Below, piece by piece: positions 54,032 through 62,585 of a DNA stretch of 64,000 nucleotides. Below the pieces are notes generated by a model. The model made no database searches. It had not been told where the DNA came from and saw nothing but the letters and a program-made list of their open reading frames with translations. Source of the DNA: Draconibacterium sediminis (GTDB lineage Bacteria > Bacteroidota > Bacteroidia > Bacteroidales > Prolixibacteraceae); the NCBI RefSeq assembly GCF_000949475.1, contig NZ_JRHC01000004.1, forward strand, positions 186,001-250,000. Direction: 5' to 3'. A program made the translations under genes and the position numbers. Every line of letters begins with the position of its first letter. The first letter of the stretch is position 1.

Positions 54032-55225
54032 ATGAAATCCAAATTTATTCACTTCGGAATTGTAATGATCCTTTTCGCATTTGCCGCCTGTAATTCAGGA
54101 AATGAGCCGAAAAAGGAAGTAGTTGTTGAAACCGATGTTCCGCCATCGTTAAAGGATGACACGGAAAAAACAATGCTGATTAAGTTGTCGGATAAAGAGC
54201 GCAACGAACTTTCTATAAAAACGGAAGCGATAAAAAGTGAGTTTGTTGATCATCAGATTTTGGCACCGGGCGTTGTTTTCCCATCGCCGGGGCATTCCAG
54301 CATTATCAGTACGCCAATTAACGGGCAGGTAACTGCAATTAAGGTTTACGAAGGCGACAGGGTGAATAAAGGCCAGGAACTGTATCGTATACAAAGTCTG
54401 GAATACGGGAACCTGATTTCGGAATATTTACAGGCTTATGCGCAGGAAGCGTTTCAGAAAAGTCGCCTGGCCCGTTTAGAGCAATTGGTTGAGGAACGAA
54501 TTAGTTCTACCAGTGAATTGGAGCAGGCAACAGCTGAATACCAGCGTGCATCGGCATCGTTAAAATCGGCCTATGCCAAGTTGCGGGCGGTTGGTGTTCC
54601 CGATTCGGAGATTGCCAAGTTCTCTGACTCCGGAAATTTTGAGCCGACATTAAAAATAGTTGCACCAATCGATGGTGTTATCGAGAAGAATTTTGTGGAA
54701 CTGGGGCAATCGGTAAATGCGCTGGAAAACCTCTCCCGTGTACTTGATACTCACGAGGTACTTGTTCGCGGTTATGTTTCGCCGGGCGATGCGGTATTGG
54801 TGGAACCGGGTAATGCGGTTGATATTTCAAAACGCGAGCAGGAAGATGTTACGATAAAAGGGAAAATTACTTCGGTAAATCCGGGGCTTGACGAAACCAG
54901 CCGCTCGGTGGTGGTAAATATTATCATTCCATCAGAAGATGGCTGGCCAAAACCGGGGGAGAATCTGCGGTTGGCAATCACGTCCGGATCGCAAAAGGAA
55001 ACTGTGGCCATTCTGTTGCAGGCGCTTACCTACGACGGCGATCAGCCAATTGTTTTTGTGAAAAAGGATGCGAATACTTTTGAGCGCCGGCCCATTGAAG
55101 TGGATCAGATAAAAGGCGATTTTGTTTTTGTTGCCTCAGGGCTTAGTGCCGGCGAAGAAGTGGCAGTTACAAAAGTATTTAGCCTGAAAGCGCTGTCTCG
55201 TTTCGATATTATTTCTGAAGAATAA
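54032..55225 (+). CDS. RND efflux periplasmic adaptor, lipoprotein (CzcB/CusB type)
   Basis: A 397-residue membrane-fusion protein. The lipobox is FAAC (Cys18-20 region, ILFAFAACNSG). It has the barrel-sandwich hybrid halves (GQVTAIKVYEGDRVNKGQELYRIQSLEYGNLI split around residues 95-125, and LKIVAPIDGVIEKNFVELGQSV), a helical hairpin between (FQKSRLARLEQLVEERISSTSELEQA) and a C-terminal beta-barrel and membrane-proximal domain. There is no His/Met-rich N-terminal metal-binding tail of CusB kind. It lies 18 and 21 bp from its neighbours. Confidence 0.92.
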   Translation: MKSKFIHFGIVMILFAFAACNSGNEPKKEVVVETDVPPSLKDDTEKTMLIKLSDKERNELSIKTEAIKSEFVDHQILAPGVVFPSPGHSSIISTPINGQVTAIKVYEGDRVNKGQELYRIQSLEYGNLISEYLQAYAQEAFQKSRLARLEQLVEERISSTSELEQATAEYQRASASLKSAYAKLRAVGVPDSEIAKFSDSGNFEPTLKIVAPIDGVIEKNFVELGQSVNALENLSRVLDTHEVLVRGYVSPGDAVLVEPGNAVDISKREQEDVTIKGKITSVNPGLDETSRSVVVNIIIPSEDGWPKPGENLRLAITSGSQKETVAILLQALTYDGDQPIVFVKKDANTFERRPIEVDQIKGDFVFVASGLSAGEEVAVTKVFSLKALSRFDIISEE

Positions 55226-55246
55226 AACCTTAAAAATCCTCGGCTG

Positions 55247-58200
55247 ATGCTTCAAAATATAATTTCATTTAGTGTTCGTCAAAAATACGTAGCCTTATCC
55301 CTGGTGGTATTAATGGCTGTTGCGGGTTACTTTTCGTTGATAAACCTGCCCATTAACTCGCAGCCGGATGTTACGCCGGTGCAGGTTTTGGTGATTACAA
55401 AAGCCGGCAGGTATTCTCCTTTCGATGTGGAGAAGCTGGTAAGTTACCCCATTGAAACGGCCATGAACGGTTTGCCCGATGTGGCTGAAGTCCGGTCCAT
55501 TTCACAATTCGGACTGTCGGCGGTTACCGTTGAGTTCGATGAGGGAACAGATATTTATTTTGCCCGGCAGATCGTTAGTCAGCGACTGCAATCCATTGTC
55601 GACGAGTTGCCTCCGGGTGTTTCAAGTCCTTCGCTGGGGCCGATTTCAACTGCACTTGGCGAAATTTACCAGTATGTGGTAAAAGGTGAAAATTATTCAC
55701 TGTCGGAACTGCGCGAAATTCAGGACTGGTTAATTGCCCCGCAACTAAAAATTGTACGGGGAGTAACGGAGATCAATTCGTTTGGCGGCTTTGTAAAACA
55801 GTACAACGTTATCATTCAGCCGGGTTTGTTGCGCACCTATAGCATCGGTATTTCTGAAGTGATGGATGCCATTGCACAAAATAACAGTGTGTCGGGCGGA
55901 AATTACATTCAGCACAACGGCGAGCAATACATTATTCGTGGTGTTGGACAGATTACCAGTATGGATGATGTGCGGAATATCATCGTAAAAAACATTGATA
56001 ACAAGCCCATTTTTATAAAAGATATTGCAAGCGTTGTTGAAGGCAAGCAGATCAGGCAGGGTGGTGTTACCAAAGACGGGAAAGGCGAGGTAATTACCGG
56101 AATTGTTATGATGTTGCGTGGTGGAAACGGCCGCGAAGTGATTTCGGAGATCGAAGATAAAATTGAAGAAATAAACCGGAGTCTGCCGGAAGGTGTTAGC
56201 GTTGAAAAATTTTACGACCAGTCGGACCTGATTAAACGAACAACATCAACCATTTCTACCAACCTTTTGGAAGGTGGTTTTTTGGTAATTGTTGTGTTGC
56301 TTTTGCTACTTGGAGAAATCTCCGGAGCGCTGATTGTGGCTATGGTAATCCCGTTCTCAATGTTGTTTGCCTTTATCGGAATGCGCGAATTCGGGCTGGC
56401 TGCTAACCTCATGAGTTTGGGAGCGATCGACTTTGGAATGGTTGTAGATGGTTCGGTGGTAATGGTGGAAAATATTGTTCACGACCTGCAAAAGAATAAG
56501 AAGGAGTCGAAAGATGAGATTATTCGGAAGGCGGCTAATCATGTGGTTCGCCCCATCTTTTTTGGTGTACTCATTATTCTGATGGTTTATGTTCCGATTA
56601 TGACTTTCAAGGGAATGGAAGGTATTTTGTTCCGCCCGATGGCGATAACGGTGGCAGCAGCGGTGTTTGGATCGTTGTTGCTGGCACTCATTTTTGTTCC
56701 GGCCATGTCGTCCATTGTATTTCGTAAAAAGGTAAAAGTTCGCCGGAATTACCTGATCGAATGGATGCGGCCGCGCTACCAAAAAGGACTGGAAAAGAAC
56801 ATGAACAAAATCTGGTTTGTGGGATCTTCAGCTTTAGCCATCTTTATCGTATCGATATTTTTAATGACACGACTGGGAACGGAATTCCTGCCGGAGCTCG
56901 ATGAAGGTTCTATTCTTATCGAGCAGGTTCGGATGCCGTCGGTAACGTTGGAAGAATCGATGGAAAATGCCGATTGGCTGGCCGGTAAGATCATGGAAAA
57001 TATTCCTGAGGTGGAGACCGTGGTTCCCAAAACAGGTCGGTCGGATTTGGCCAACGACTGGATGGGCGTGCATCAAACCGATGTGTGGGTGGTACTGAAA
57101 CCCATTGAAGAATGGTCGAAAGGCGTAACAAAGGAAGACATTATAAGTAGGATAGAGCCGTATTTACAAACTGAACCCGGTTTGGCGTATAACTTCACTC
57201 AGCCAATTGCCATGCGTGTTGATGAGTTAACCAGTGGTGTAAAATCCGATTTGGCAGTAAAAATTTACGGCGAAGATTTAGATGTGCTCGATGAAATTGG
57301 TGAGAATATTTCGGGATTGTTGTCCGGTTTACCGGGTACTGACAATTATTATGTGGAACAATCAGCAGGTCAACCTTACTTAACCGTAAATATCGATCGT
57401 GAAGCGGTAGCCTCATTCGGTTTAAATGTGGACGATGTGCAGAAAGTGGTTGAGGCCGGTATTGGTGGACAGGAAGCGGGGCAATTGTACGAAGGACAAC
57501 GACATTTTGGAATCGTGGTTCGTTATCCGGAAAATATACGCGACCAGTTGCCAAAAATTGCGGAAGCGCCGGTGCATCTGCCGGGCGGCGGTTATATTCC
57601 GCTAAAACGTGTGGCAAATATCGAATTGCAGGAAGGCCCGCGTGAGATTCAACGCGAAAATGGCTGGCGAAGATTAATTGTTGGTATCAACATAAAAGAC
57701 ATTGATCTGGGAACCTACGTTTCGCAACTGCAGGAACAGATTGATAAAAGTGCCAGTATTCCGTCAGGTTATTTTATCGATTATGGGGGAACTTTCGAAA
57801 ATCAGCGCCGTGCCATGCGCCATTTAATGCTGGTAGTGCCGCTTTCCATTTTTATCATTATCGGTTTAATGTACCTGAACTTCGGAAAAATGCGTTACGC
57901 AATCCTGATTTTACTGAACCTGCCATTCGCTTTGTCGGGAGGAGTGTTTTTGTTGTGGCTTCGGGGAATGTATTTGTCGGTAACGGCAAGCATTGGATTT
58001 GTAGCTCTGTTCGGGGTTGCGGTGTTGAATGGTATTGTGCTTGTCGATCATATAAATATGCTCCGGAAAGAGAAAAAAGGCAACCTCAAAAAGCTGGTAA
58101 TCGAAGGATCAGTTGATCGTTTGCGCCCGGTGTTAATGACGGCTCTGGTAGCGAGTTTGGGTTTTATTCCAATGGCTTTTAACACCGGTCCCGGTTCCGA

Positions 58201-58342
58201 GGTACAACGCCCGCTGGCAACAGTGGTCATCGGAGGTCTGGTAACATCAACATTTTTAACACTTTTGGTGTTGCCGATTGCGTATTATTGGATTGAACGC
58301 AAAAAGTCTCCGGTGAAAGAGAGTATTCCAGAATCGAATTAG
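55247..58342 (+). CDS. RND efflux transporter, heavy-metal (CzcA/CusA) family
   Basis: A 1031-residue inner-membrane pump with the twelve-helix, two-loop RND layout. Marks of the metal-efflux branch are in helix 4 (GAIDFGMVVDGSVVMVENI, with the D-F-G-x-x-V-D-G pattern of CzcA) and the N-terminal ISFSVRQKYVALSLVVLM; the porter domain shows DVEKLVSYPIETAMNGLPDV. The Met trio of CusA that binds Cu/Ag cannot be checked by eye. Divalent metals (Zn, Co, Cd) or Cu/Ag are the expected substrates. It closes the operon; a G/C-rich double palindrome follows 22 bp on. Confidence 0.9.
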   Translation: MLQNIISFSVRQKYVALSLVVLMAVAGYFSLINLPINSQPDVTPVQVLVITKAGRYSPFDVEKLVSYPIETAMNGLPDVAEVRSISQFGLSAVTVEFDEGTDIYFARQIVSQRLQSIVDELPPGVSSPSLGPISTALGEIYQYVVKGENYSLSELREIQDWLIAPQLKIVRGVTEINSFGGFVKQYNVIIQPGLLRTYSIGISEVMDAIAQNNSVSGGNYIQHNGEQYIIRGVGQITSMDDVRNIIVKNIDNKPIFIKDIASVVEGKQIRQGGVTKDGKGEVITGIVMMLRGGNGREVISEIEDKIEEINRSLPEGVSVEKFYDQSDLIKRTTSTISTNLLEGGFLVIVVLLLLLGEISGALIVAMVIPFSMLFAFIGMREFGLAANLMSLGAIDFGMVVDGSVVMVENIVHDLQKNKKESKDEIIRKAANHVVRPIFFGVLIILMVYVPIMTFKGMEGILFRPMAITVAAAVFGSLLLALIFVPAMSSIVFRKKVKVRRNYLIEWMRPRYQKGLEKNMNKIWFVGSSALAIFIVSIFLMTRLGTEFLPELDEGSILIEQVRMPSVTLEESMENADWLAGKIMENIPEVETVVPKTGRSDLANDWMGVHQTDVWVVLKPIEEWSKGVTKEDIISRIEPYLQTEPGLAYNFTQPIAMRVDELTSGVKSDLAVKIYGEDLDVLDEIGENISGLLSGLPGTDNYYVEQSAGQPYLTVNIDREAVASFGLNVDDVQKVVEAGIGGQEAGQLYEGQRHFGIVVRYPENIRDQLPKIAEAPVHLPGGGYIPLKRVANIELQEGPREIQRENGWRRLIVGINIKDIDLGTYVSQLQEQIDKSASIPSGYFIDYGGTFENQRRAMRHLMLVVPLSIFIIIGLMYLNFGKMRYAILILLNLPFALSGGVFLLWLRGMYLSVTASIGFVALFGVAVLNGIVLVDHINMLRKEKKGNLKKLVIEGSVDRLRPVLMTALVASLGFIPMAFNTGPGSEVQRPLATVVIGGLVTSTFLTLLVLPIAYYWIERKKSPVKESIPESN

Positions 58343-58364
58343 AAAATATTGTTTCGCTTTCATT

Positions 58365-58431
58365 GACCCCTTCTAACCTTCCGCCCGCTGGCGGAGAGGA
58401 ATTTTCCCCCTTTTGGGGATTAAGGGGGCAA
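58365..58431. repeat. Dispersed double-palindrome repeat, copy 2
   Basis: CTTCCGCCCGCTGGCGGAGAGG and TCCCCCTTTTGGGGA in the same order as the copy at 33590, bracketed by CCCCTTCTAA and AGGGGG. It may end transcription after the efflux operon, although it lacks a T tract. Confidence 0.75.
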
Positions 58432-58489
58432 AAATAGAAATTCATAATTTTCTAAAACACCCGCGCAAGTTTTCCAAAGCTTCTGTGTC

Positions 58490-58500
58490 ATACCTTAAAA
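58490..58500 (+). promoter_or_regulatory. Candidate ECF-regulon motif, site 1
   Basis: ATACCTTAAAA lies 28 bp before the start of the DUF4405 gene. The identical 11-mer lies 22 bp before the LTXXQ gene at 61112. Function is inferred only from position. Confidence 0.3.
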
Positions 58501-58528
58501 TTTAAACAAAGACATAAATTAAAAAGAT

Positions 58529-59344
58529 ATGAAAACGAAGTTTAGCTGGCGAGCCTTTATCAGTTTTGGGTTAACCTGGGGAATTTTAGTGATCCTGGTT
58601 TCGGGTGTAATTTTGTATGTAGCTCCTCCGGGGCGCTACGCCCATTGGGTAAACTGGGAGCTGGCAGGTTTGTCAAAAGAAGGCTGGCAGGCCGTTCATA
58701 CCCTGTTTTCGCTGGCGTTTATCGTGCTTTCCGTTTTTCACCTGTTTTCGGTAAACTGGAAATCTTTTGTCTCTTATCTAAAATCGAAAAGCACAAAAGG
58801 CTTTAATAAAAAGAAGGAACTTATTTTTTCCATTGTGGTAGTGCTGGTGTTCTTTTTTGGCACTGTATTTTCCATTCCTCCTTTTCAAACGGTAATGGAT
58901 TTAAGCGAAACGGCCACCAACTCCTGGGAGAAAACCGAAGAGCGGGCACCCGTACCTCATGCCGAGCTGTTAACGCTAACCGAACTGGCGCAGCAGTTGG
59001 ATTTGGATTCGGTTGACGCCATAACCCGGAAACTGGACACGCATAAAATCGCTTACAACGATATTCATACCCAAAGTTTGCAGCAAATTGCCGGGGCAAA
59101 TAATTCAACGCCTCTGGAGATTTACGAGATAATTGTTAAACAACCGGGCAATGCTGGACAGGGAATGGGTGTTGGGCGCAAAACCCTCGACGATTTCTCG
59201 AAAGAACTGAATAAAAGCACCGATGAGTTAATGCAAATTCTGGAAAAGAACAATATTGCGGCAAAACCAACAGAAACCCTGCGTGCTATCGGCGAGAATA
59301 ATGACGTTACACCCCGCGATATTTACAAATTACTTTCTGAATAA
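58529..59344 (+). CDS. DUF4405 membrane protein with helical-repeat C-terminal tail
   Basis: A 271-residue protein. Three to four transmembrane helices fill the first 125 residues (AFISFGLTWGILVILVSGVILYV, GWQAVHTLFSLAFIVLSVFHLF, ELIFSIVVVLVFFFGTVFSI), with the pattern of DUF4405, a family related to haem-binding membrane subunits (the HTLFSLAFIVLSVFH spacing could hold haem ligands). From about residue 145 there are three or four repeats of a TLxELAxxLDLDxVDAI / TLDDFSKELNKSTDELMQIL type, possibly helix-turn modules. It starts the operon with the sigma factor, 39 bp upstream of it. Confidence 0.75.
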   Translation: MKTKFSWRAFISFGLTWGILVILVSGVILYVAPPGRYAHWVNWELAGLSKEGWQAVHTLFSLAFIVLSVFHLFSVNWKSFVSYLKSKSTKGFNKKKELIFSIVVVLVFFFGTVFSIPPFQTVMDLSETATNSWEKTEERAPVPHAELLTLTELAQQLDLDSVDAITRKLDTHKIAYNDIHTQSLQQIAGANNSTPLEIYEIIVKQPGNAGQGMGVGRKTLDDFSKELNKSTDELMQILEKNNIAAKPTETLRAIGENNDVTPRDIYKLLSE

Positions 59345-59383
59345 TTACAAGTACATTTACATAGTGTTTTTTTTCGAATCAGA

Positions 59384-59965
59384 ATGTCCGACACCGATAT
59401 AATTGATCAACTAAAACAGGGAAGTGAAGCGGCTTTTAAAACGCTGGTCGACACGCATCAGAAACTGGTGGTGAATACCTGCTATGGTTTGGTGCAGAAC
59501 CGCGAAGATGCTGAAGATATTGCGCAGGATGTTTTTGTTGAGGTGTACCGTAACATCGATAAATTCAGGGCCGATGCAAAACTCTCAACCTGGTTGTACC
59601 GAATTGCAGTAAACCGCTCACTCAACCACATTCGCGACAACAAAAAGCGCAAGTGGTTTCATTCGTTCGAAGATGAGGTGGCGGCAAAAAACAGGGAAGT
59701 AATGCAGGTAAGTACCTCGAATACCGACGAGCCGGAATACGAACTCGAGAACCAACAGCGGGCAATTATTTTACGAGAGGCCATTAACAGTTTACCACAA
59801 AACCAGAAAGTGGCTTTTACCCTGAGTAAATACGAGGAACTGTCGTACCAGGAAATTGCAGAGGTTATGGATCTTTCGGTTTCGTCGGTTGAGTCGCTGT
59901 TGTTCAGGGCCAAAAAAGGCCTGCAGAAAAAATTATACAAGTGCTACAAAAAAAAGTGCCTGTAA
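59384..59965 (+). CDS. ECF-type RNA polymerase sigma factor
   Basis: A 193-residue sigma-70 family member with regions 2 and 4 only. Region 2 contains NREDAEDIAQDVFVEVYRNIDKFRADAKLSTWLYRIAVNRSLNHIRD split over residues 35-85. Region 4 has the helix-turn-helix LSYQEIAEVMDLSVSSVESLLFRAKKGLQ. The linker is longer than usual. The next gene encodes its anti-sigma factor. Targets probably include this operon and perhaps the 61-63 kb genes. Confidence 0.93.
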   Translation: MSDTDIIDQLKQGSEAAFKTLVDTHQKLVVNTCYGLVQNREDAEDIAQDVFVEVYRNIDKFRADAKLSTWLYRIAVNRSLNHIRDNKKRKWFHSFEDEVAAKNREVMQVSTSNTDEPEYELENQQRAIILREAINSLPQNQKVAFTLSKYEELSYQEIAEVMDLSVSSVESLLFRAKKGLQKKLYKCYKKKCL

Positions 59966-60013
59966 GCGCAAGTTTTTAAAAATGAACGTGTCATACAAAT
60001 AACAATACTGAAG

Positions 60014-60445
60014 ATGAAGTGTAAAAGCGTACATAACAAGTTGATTTTTTTCCTGGAAAAGGAGTTGCCGGTATCCGAAATGGAACAGGTTCAGAAACAC
60101 CTGGACGAATGTTCGGAGTGTGCTCGTTTTACAGCGGAAATGAAAAATACACTCCAAATTCTGGATAATGATAAGGTAAACGATGAGAATCCATTCTTTT
60201 ATACCCGTGTAAAAGAGCGGATTGCGAAACAGGCCGAAGAACAGCCAGCGGTACGTCCGGTTTTGGTTCGTATTTTACAGCCGGTGGCCTTTTCAATACT
60301 TTTGTTATTGGGTGTATATGGCGGGTTTAAGCTGGGGCAGGCGCCTAAGGCAAATATTGCCGGCAGTGGTTTCACTGAGCAAGAAGTGATTCCTTACTGG
60401 AACGAACTGGAAGCCGAACCAATCGAAGCATTTTTAATGAAATAA
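60014..60445 (+). CDS. Zinc-finger anti-sigma factor (zf-HC2 type)
   Basis: A 143-residue single-pass anti-sigma factor. The ZAS-type motif His29-x3-Cys33-x2-Cys36 (HLDECSECARF) follows the FFLEKELPVSEMEQVQKH helix. A transmembrane helix at about 86-107 separates it from a 35-residue periplasmic tail. It should hold the ECF sigma factor of the preceding gene (48 bp away) until an envelope or metal signal arrives. The Spy-like gene starts 3 bp after its stop. Confidence 0.9.
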   Translation: MKCKSVHNKLIFFLEKELPVSEMEQVQKHLDECSECARFTAEMKNTLQILDNDKVNDENPFFYTRVKERIAKQAEEQPAVRPVLVRILQPVAFSILLLLGVYGGFKLGQAPKANIAGSGFTEQEVIPYWNELEAEPIEAFLMK

Positions 60446-60448
60446 CAA

Positions 60449-60979
60449 ATGGCAACAAAAAATAAATATCGCATATTAATCTGGGTAATTGTAATTCTGG
60501 CAGCCACAAACCTGTCCATGGGAATTTCGTTTTGGTACCACAAACAACAGGATAAAAAAGCAGCCGGAACGCAACAACAAGTTGAAATGCCCTCGGAGCA
60601 ACGGACGCGTTTTTTCCGCGAGCAGCTCAACCTGCAACCCGATCAGGTCGACTATTTTAGGGAATTGAACAGAAACTATAACCGGAGTGCACGCCGGATA
60701 TCGGATCAACTTTCACTTCTTCGTGTTGAAATGGTGGAGGAAATGGGAAAAGCTGAGACTAACACCACGAAACTACACGCTATTTCAAGCGAAATTGGCG
60801 AGATGCACAAAACCTTAAAGGATTTGACGATAGATTATTATCTCGATATGAAAGCAGTTTGCGACGAGAACCAACAGGAGAAACTAAAAGAAATTTTCCT
60901 GTCGATGACAAAATTGAAAGAAGACGTTTCTTTACCTCAACGTGGCGGCCGTCGCTTCGGGCGGCAAAACAGAGAGTAA
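60449..60979 (+). CDS. Spy/CpxP-like membrane-anchored periplasmic stress sensor
   Basis: A 176-residue protein with one N-terminal transmembrane helix (about 10-28) and a helical periplasmic domain of the Spy/LTXXQ or heavy-metal-resistance (CnrX/ZraP-like) kind: RTRFFREQLNLQPDQVDYFRELNRNYNRSARRISDQL, then EMHKTLKDLTIDYYLDMKAVCDENQQEKLKEIFLSM. The NxQxQ variant of the LTxxQ motif is LNLQPDQ. The end is Arg/Gly-rich (GGRRFGRQNRE). It is 3 bp from the anti-sigma gene, so it is a likely input sensor for the sigma/anti-sigma pair. Confidence 0.85.
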   Translation: MATKNKYRILIWVIVILAATNLSMGISFWYHKQQDKKAAGTQQQVEMPSEQRTRFFREQLNLQPDQVDYFRELNRNYNRSARRISDQLSLLRVEMVEEMGKAETNTTKLHAISSEIGEMHKTLKDLTIDYYLDMKAVCDENQQEKLKEIFLSMTKLKEDVSLPQRGGRRFGRQNRE

Positions 60980-61078
60980 GTAACAACTTAAATTTTTGAT
61001 AAGATGAAACAGGCATGAATTTTAGCTTTCTAAAATCTGCAGGCAAGAATAATTAGAATTCATCGGGAGTTACATCTT

Positions 61079-61089
61079 ATACCTTAAAA
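61079..61089 (+). promoter_or_regulatory. Candidate ECF-regulon motif, site 2
   Basis: The second exact copy of ATACCTTAAAA, 22 bp before the next start codon. The local upstream context (GTTACATCTT) differs from site 1 (TTCTGTGTC), so if it is part of a promoter, only this block is conserved. Confidence 0.3.
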
Positions 61090-61111
61090 AAAACTAATAA
61101 ATTTTAATACG

Positions 61112-61660
61112 ATGAAAACAAGCAAGTTAATTAACGTTGCCTGGGTGTTCTTTGCCCTGGTGTTAACCACAACAACTGTATTTGCACAACGCGGAAGAAA
61201 TGCAAATCAGGTACAAAACAACCCGAATCTTCCGTGTCTGGCTCAAATTTCTGACCTGACCGAGGAACAGAAAACAAGTATTCAAGAACTCGAAGCAAGT
61301 CACCAAAAAACGATGGCTGAACTACGTGAACAAAGACGCTCAACAGTAAATGCAATTGAGAAAAGCGAGATCAGAACTGAAATGCTGAAGAATGTGGAGG
61401 CACACCGTAACGAAGTGAAATCGCTTTTAACCGAAGAGCAGAAGGCTCAATACATCCAGCTTAGGACTAGTGCTGGTGCGGGGCAAGGTCGGGGAAATGG
61501 ACAGTTCAACCGTAAGGGCCGTGGTAACGGTAATGCCGGTTTTCGTGCACAGGGTAACCGGTGTAGAAACCAGGTTTATGCCCGGGGTCAGGGTAAAGGC
61601 CGCGGCAATAAGAACGGGAACCAGGGACGACGTGGTAATTGTATCAGGTTGAATAACTAA
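61112..61660 (+). CDS. Exported Spy/LTXXQ-like protein with Arg/Gly-rich tail
   Basis: A 182-residue periplasmic protein with a signal peptide (cleavage near TVFAQ). The helical domain has two LTEEQ motifs (SDLTEEQKTSIQELEASHQK and SLLTEEQKAQYIQLRTSAG) of the Spy/CpxP chaperone kind. From about residue 121 it turns into a low-complexity tail rich in Arg, Gly and Asn (RGNGQFNRKGRGNGN and further runs) with a few cysteines (RCRNQ, GNCIRL). The tail could bind metal, polyanions or DNA/RNA, which is inference. It is downstream of the sigma operon across 132 bp and has the shared 11-mer upstream. Confidence 0.75.
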   Translation: MKTSKLINVAWVFFALVLTTTTVFAQRGRNANQVQNNPNLPCLAQISDLTEEQKTSIQELEASHQKTMAELREQRRSTVNAIEKSEIRTEMLKNVEAHRNEVKSLLTEEQKAQYIQLRTSAGAGQGRGNGQFNRKGRGNGNAGFRAQGNRCRNQVYARGQGKGRGNKNGNQGRRGNCIRLNN

Positions 61661-61711
61661 TCGCATTCTGCCGAATGGACGATGATTAATAAACTTTAAA
61701 AATTTTGAAAG

Positions 61712-62455
61712 ATGAAAACAATCAGAGTATTTGGATTAGTGGCAGTAATGACAATGCTTTTCTATGCCTGTTCAGAGTCGACAACCGATGTGGCAGTTGA
61801 AGAAATAATAGCCAGCGAAGAAGTAAAAAGTTCGGAGATAACAGCTTTATTGGGCGACAGCTGTAATTTCTCGGCAAACATAAACGATGCAGACATAGAT
61901 GGACTATTGCTGATGCGCGAAGAGGAGAAGTTTGCGCACGATGTTTATGTAACGCTCTATGCAACTCATAGTCTTCCGGTTTTCAATAATATCTCGAAAA
62001 GCGAAACAGCACATACATCGGCCATTTTGTATTTAATTAACGGTTTCGGGCTGGAGGATCCTTATCTTGAAGGTGTAGGCAATTATACAAATGAAACATT
62101 TACAGTGCTTTATGCTCAACTAAGCGAACAGGGAAAAACAAGTGTTGCCGAAGCGCTGAAAGTGGGCGCATTTATCGAAGAATATGATATTGCTGATTTG
62201 AAGAACCGGATTGATGCTACAGAAAATGAAACGCTGAAACGGGTTTATGGTAATCTTTTGCGTGGATCGACATTTCACCTGAAAGCTTTTTCGGCTGTTT
62301 TAAACGCAATGGGCGAGAGTTATATGCCAACAGTTATCTCGCAGGAAGAATATGACGAAATACGCAATGGTAATTCGGACGACGATAATAGCGACAGCAG
62401 CAGCACATTTGTTCCCGGAACCGGAATTTGCGACGGAACCGGGCCGAATTTCTGA
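61712..62455 (+). CDS. DUF2202 ferritin-like lipoprotein
   Basis: A 247-residue predicted lipoprotein (MLFYAC, Cys20). A DUF2202 ferritin-like four-helix domain covers about 66-215: LLLMREEEKFAHDVYVTLYATHSL, ISKSETAHTSAILYLINGFGLEDP, GAFIEEYDIADL, and a NLLRGSTFHLKAFSAVL helix. Glu and His at these positions can form a di-metal site as in ferritin-like proteins. The Asp/Ser-rich linker at the end (NSDDDNSDSSS) is disordered. A second DUF2202 gene follows, so the pair is a duplication. Confidence 0.85.
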   Translation: MKTIRVFGLVAVMTMLFYACSESTTDVAVEEIIASEEVKSSEITALLGDSCNFSANINDADIDGLLLMREEEKFAHDVYVTLYATHSLPVFNNISKSETAHTSAILYLINGFGLEDPYLEGVGNYTNETFTVLYAQLSEQGKTSVAEALKVGAFIEEYDIADLKNRIDATENETLKRVYGNLLRGSTFHLKAFSAVLNAMGESYMPTVISQEEYDEIRNGNSDDDNSDSSSTFVPGTGICDGTGPNF

Positions 62456-62501
62456 CTCAGGGACGATGAAAATTTCATAAATAATTATTATGAAATTGGG
62501 C

Positions 62502-62533
62502 GAGCTCCGGATTTTAATCCGGGGCTTTTTTTG
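62502..62533 (+). terminator. Hairpin terminator after the first DUF2202 gene
   Basis: GCTCCGGAT pairs with ATCCGGGGC (one G-T pair), followed by seven T residues. It lies 47 bp after the stop. Confidence 0.85.
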
Positions 62534-62585
62534 GCACAAGTTTTTTGTGTTTCCGGTGTCTAACTGGTAAATAAAATACTTAGAA

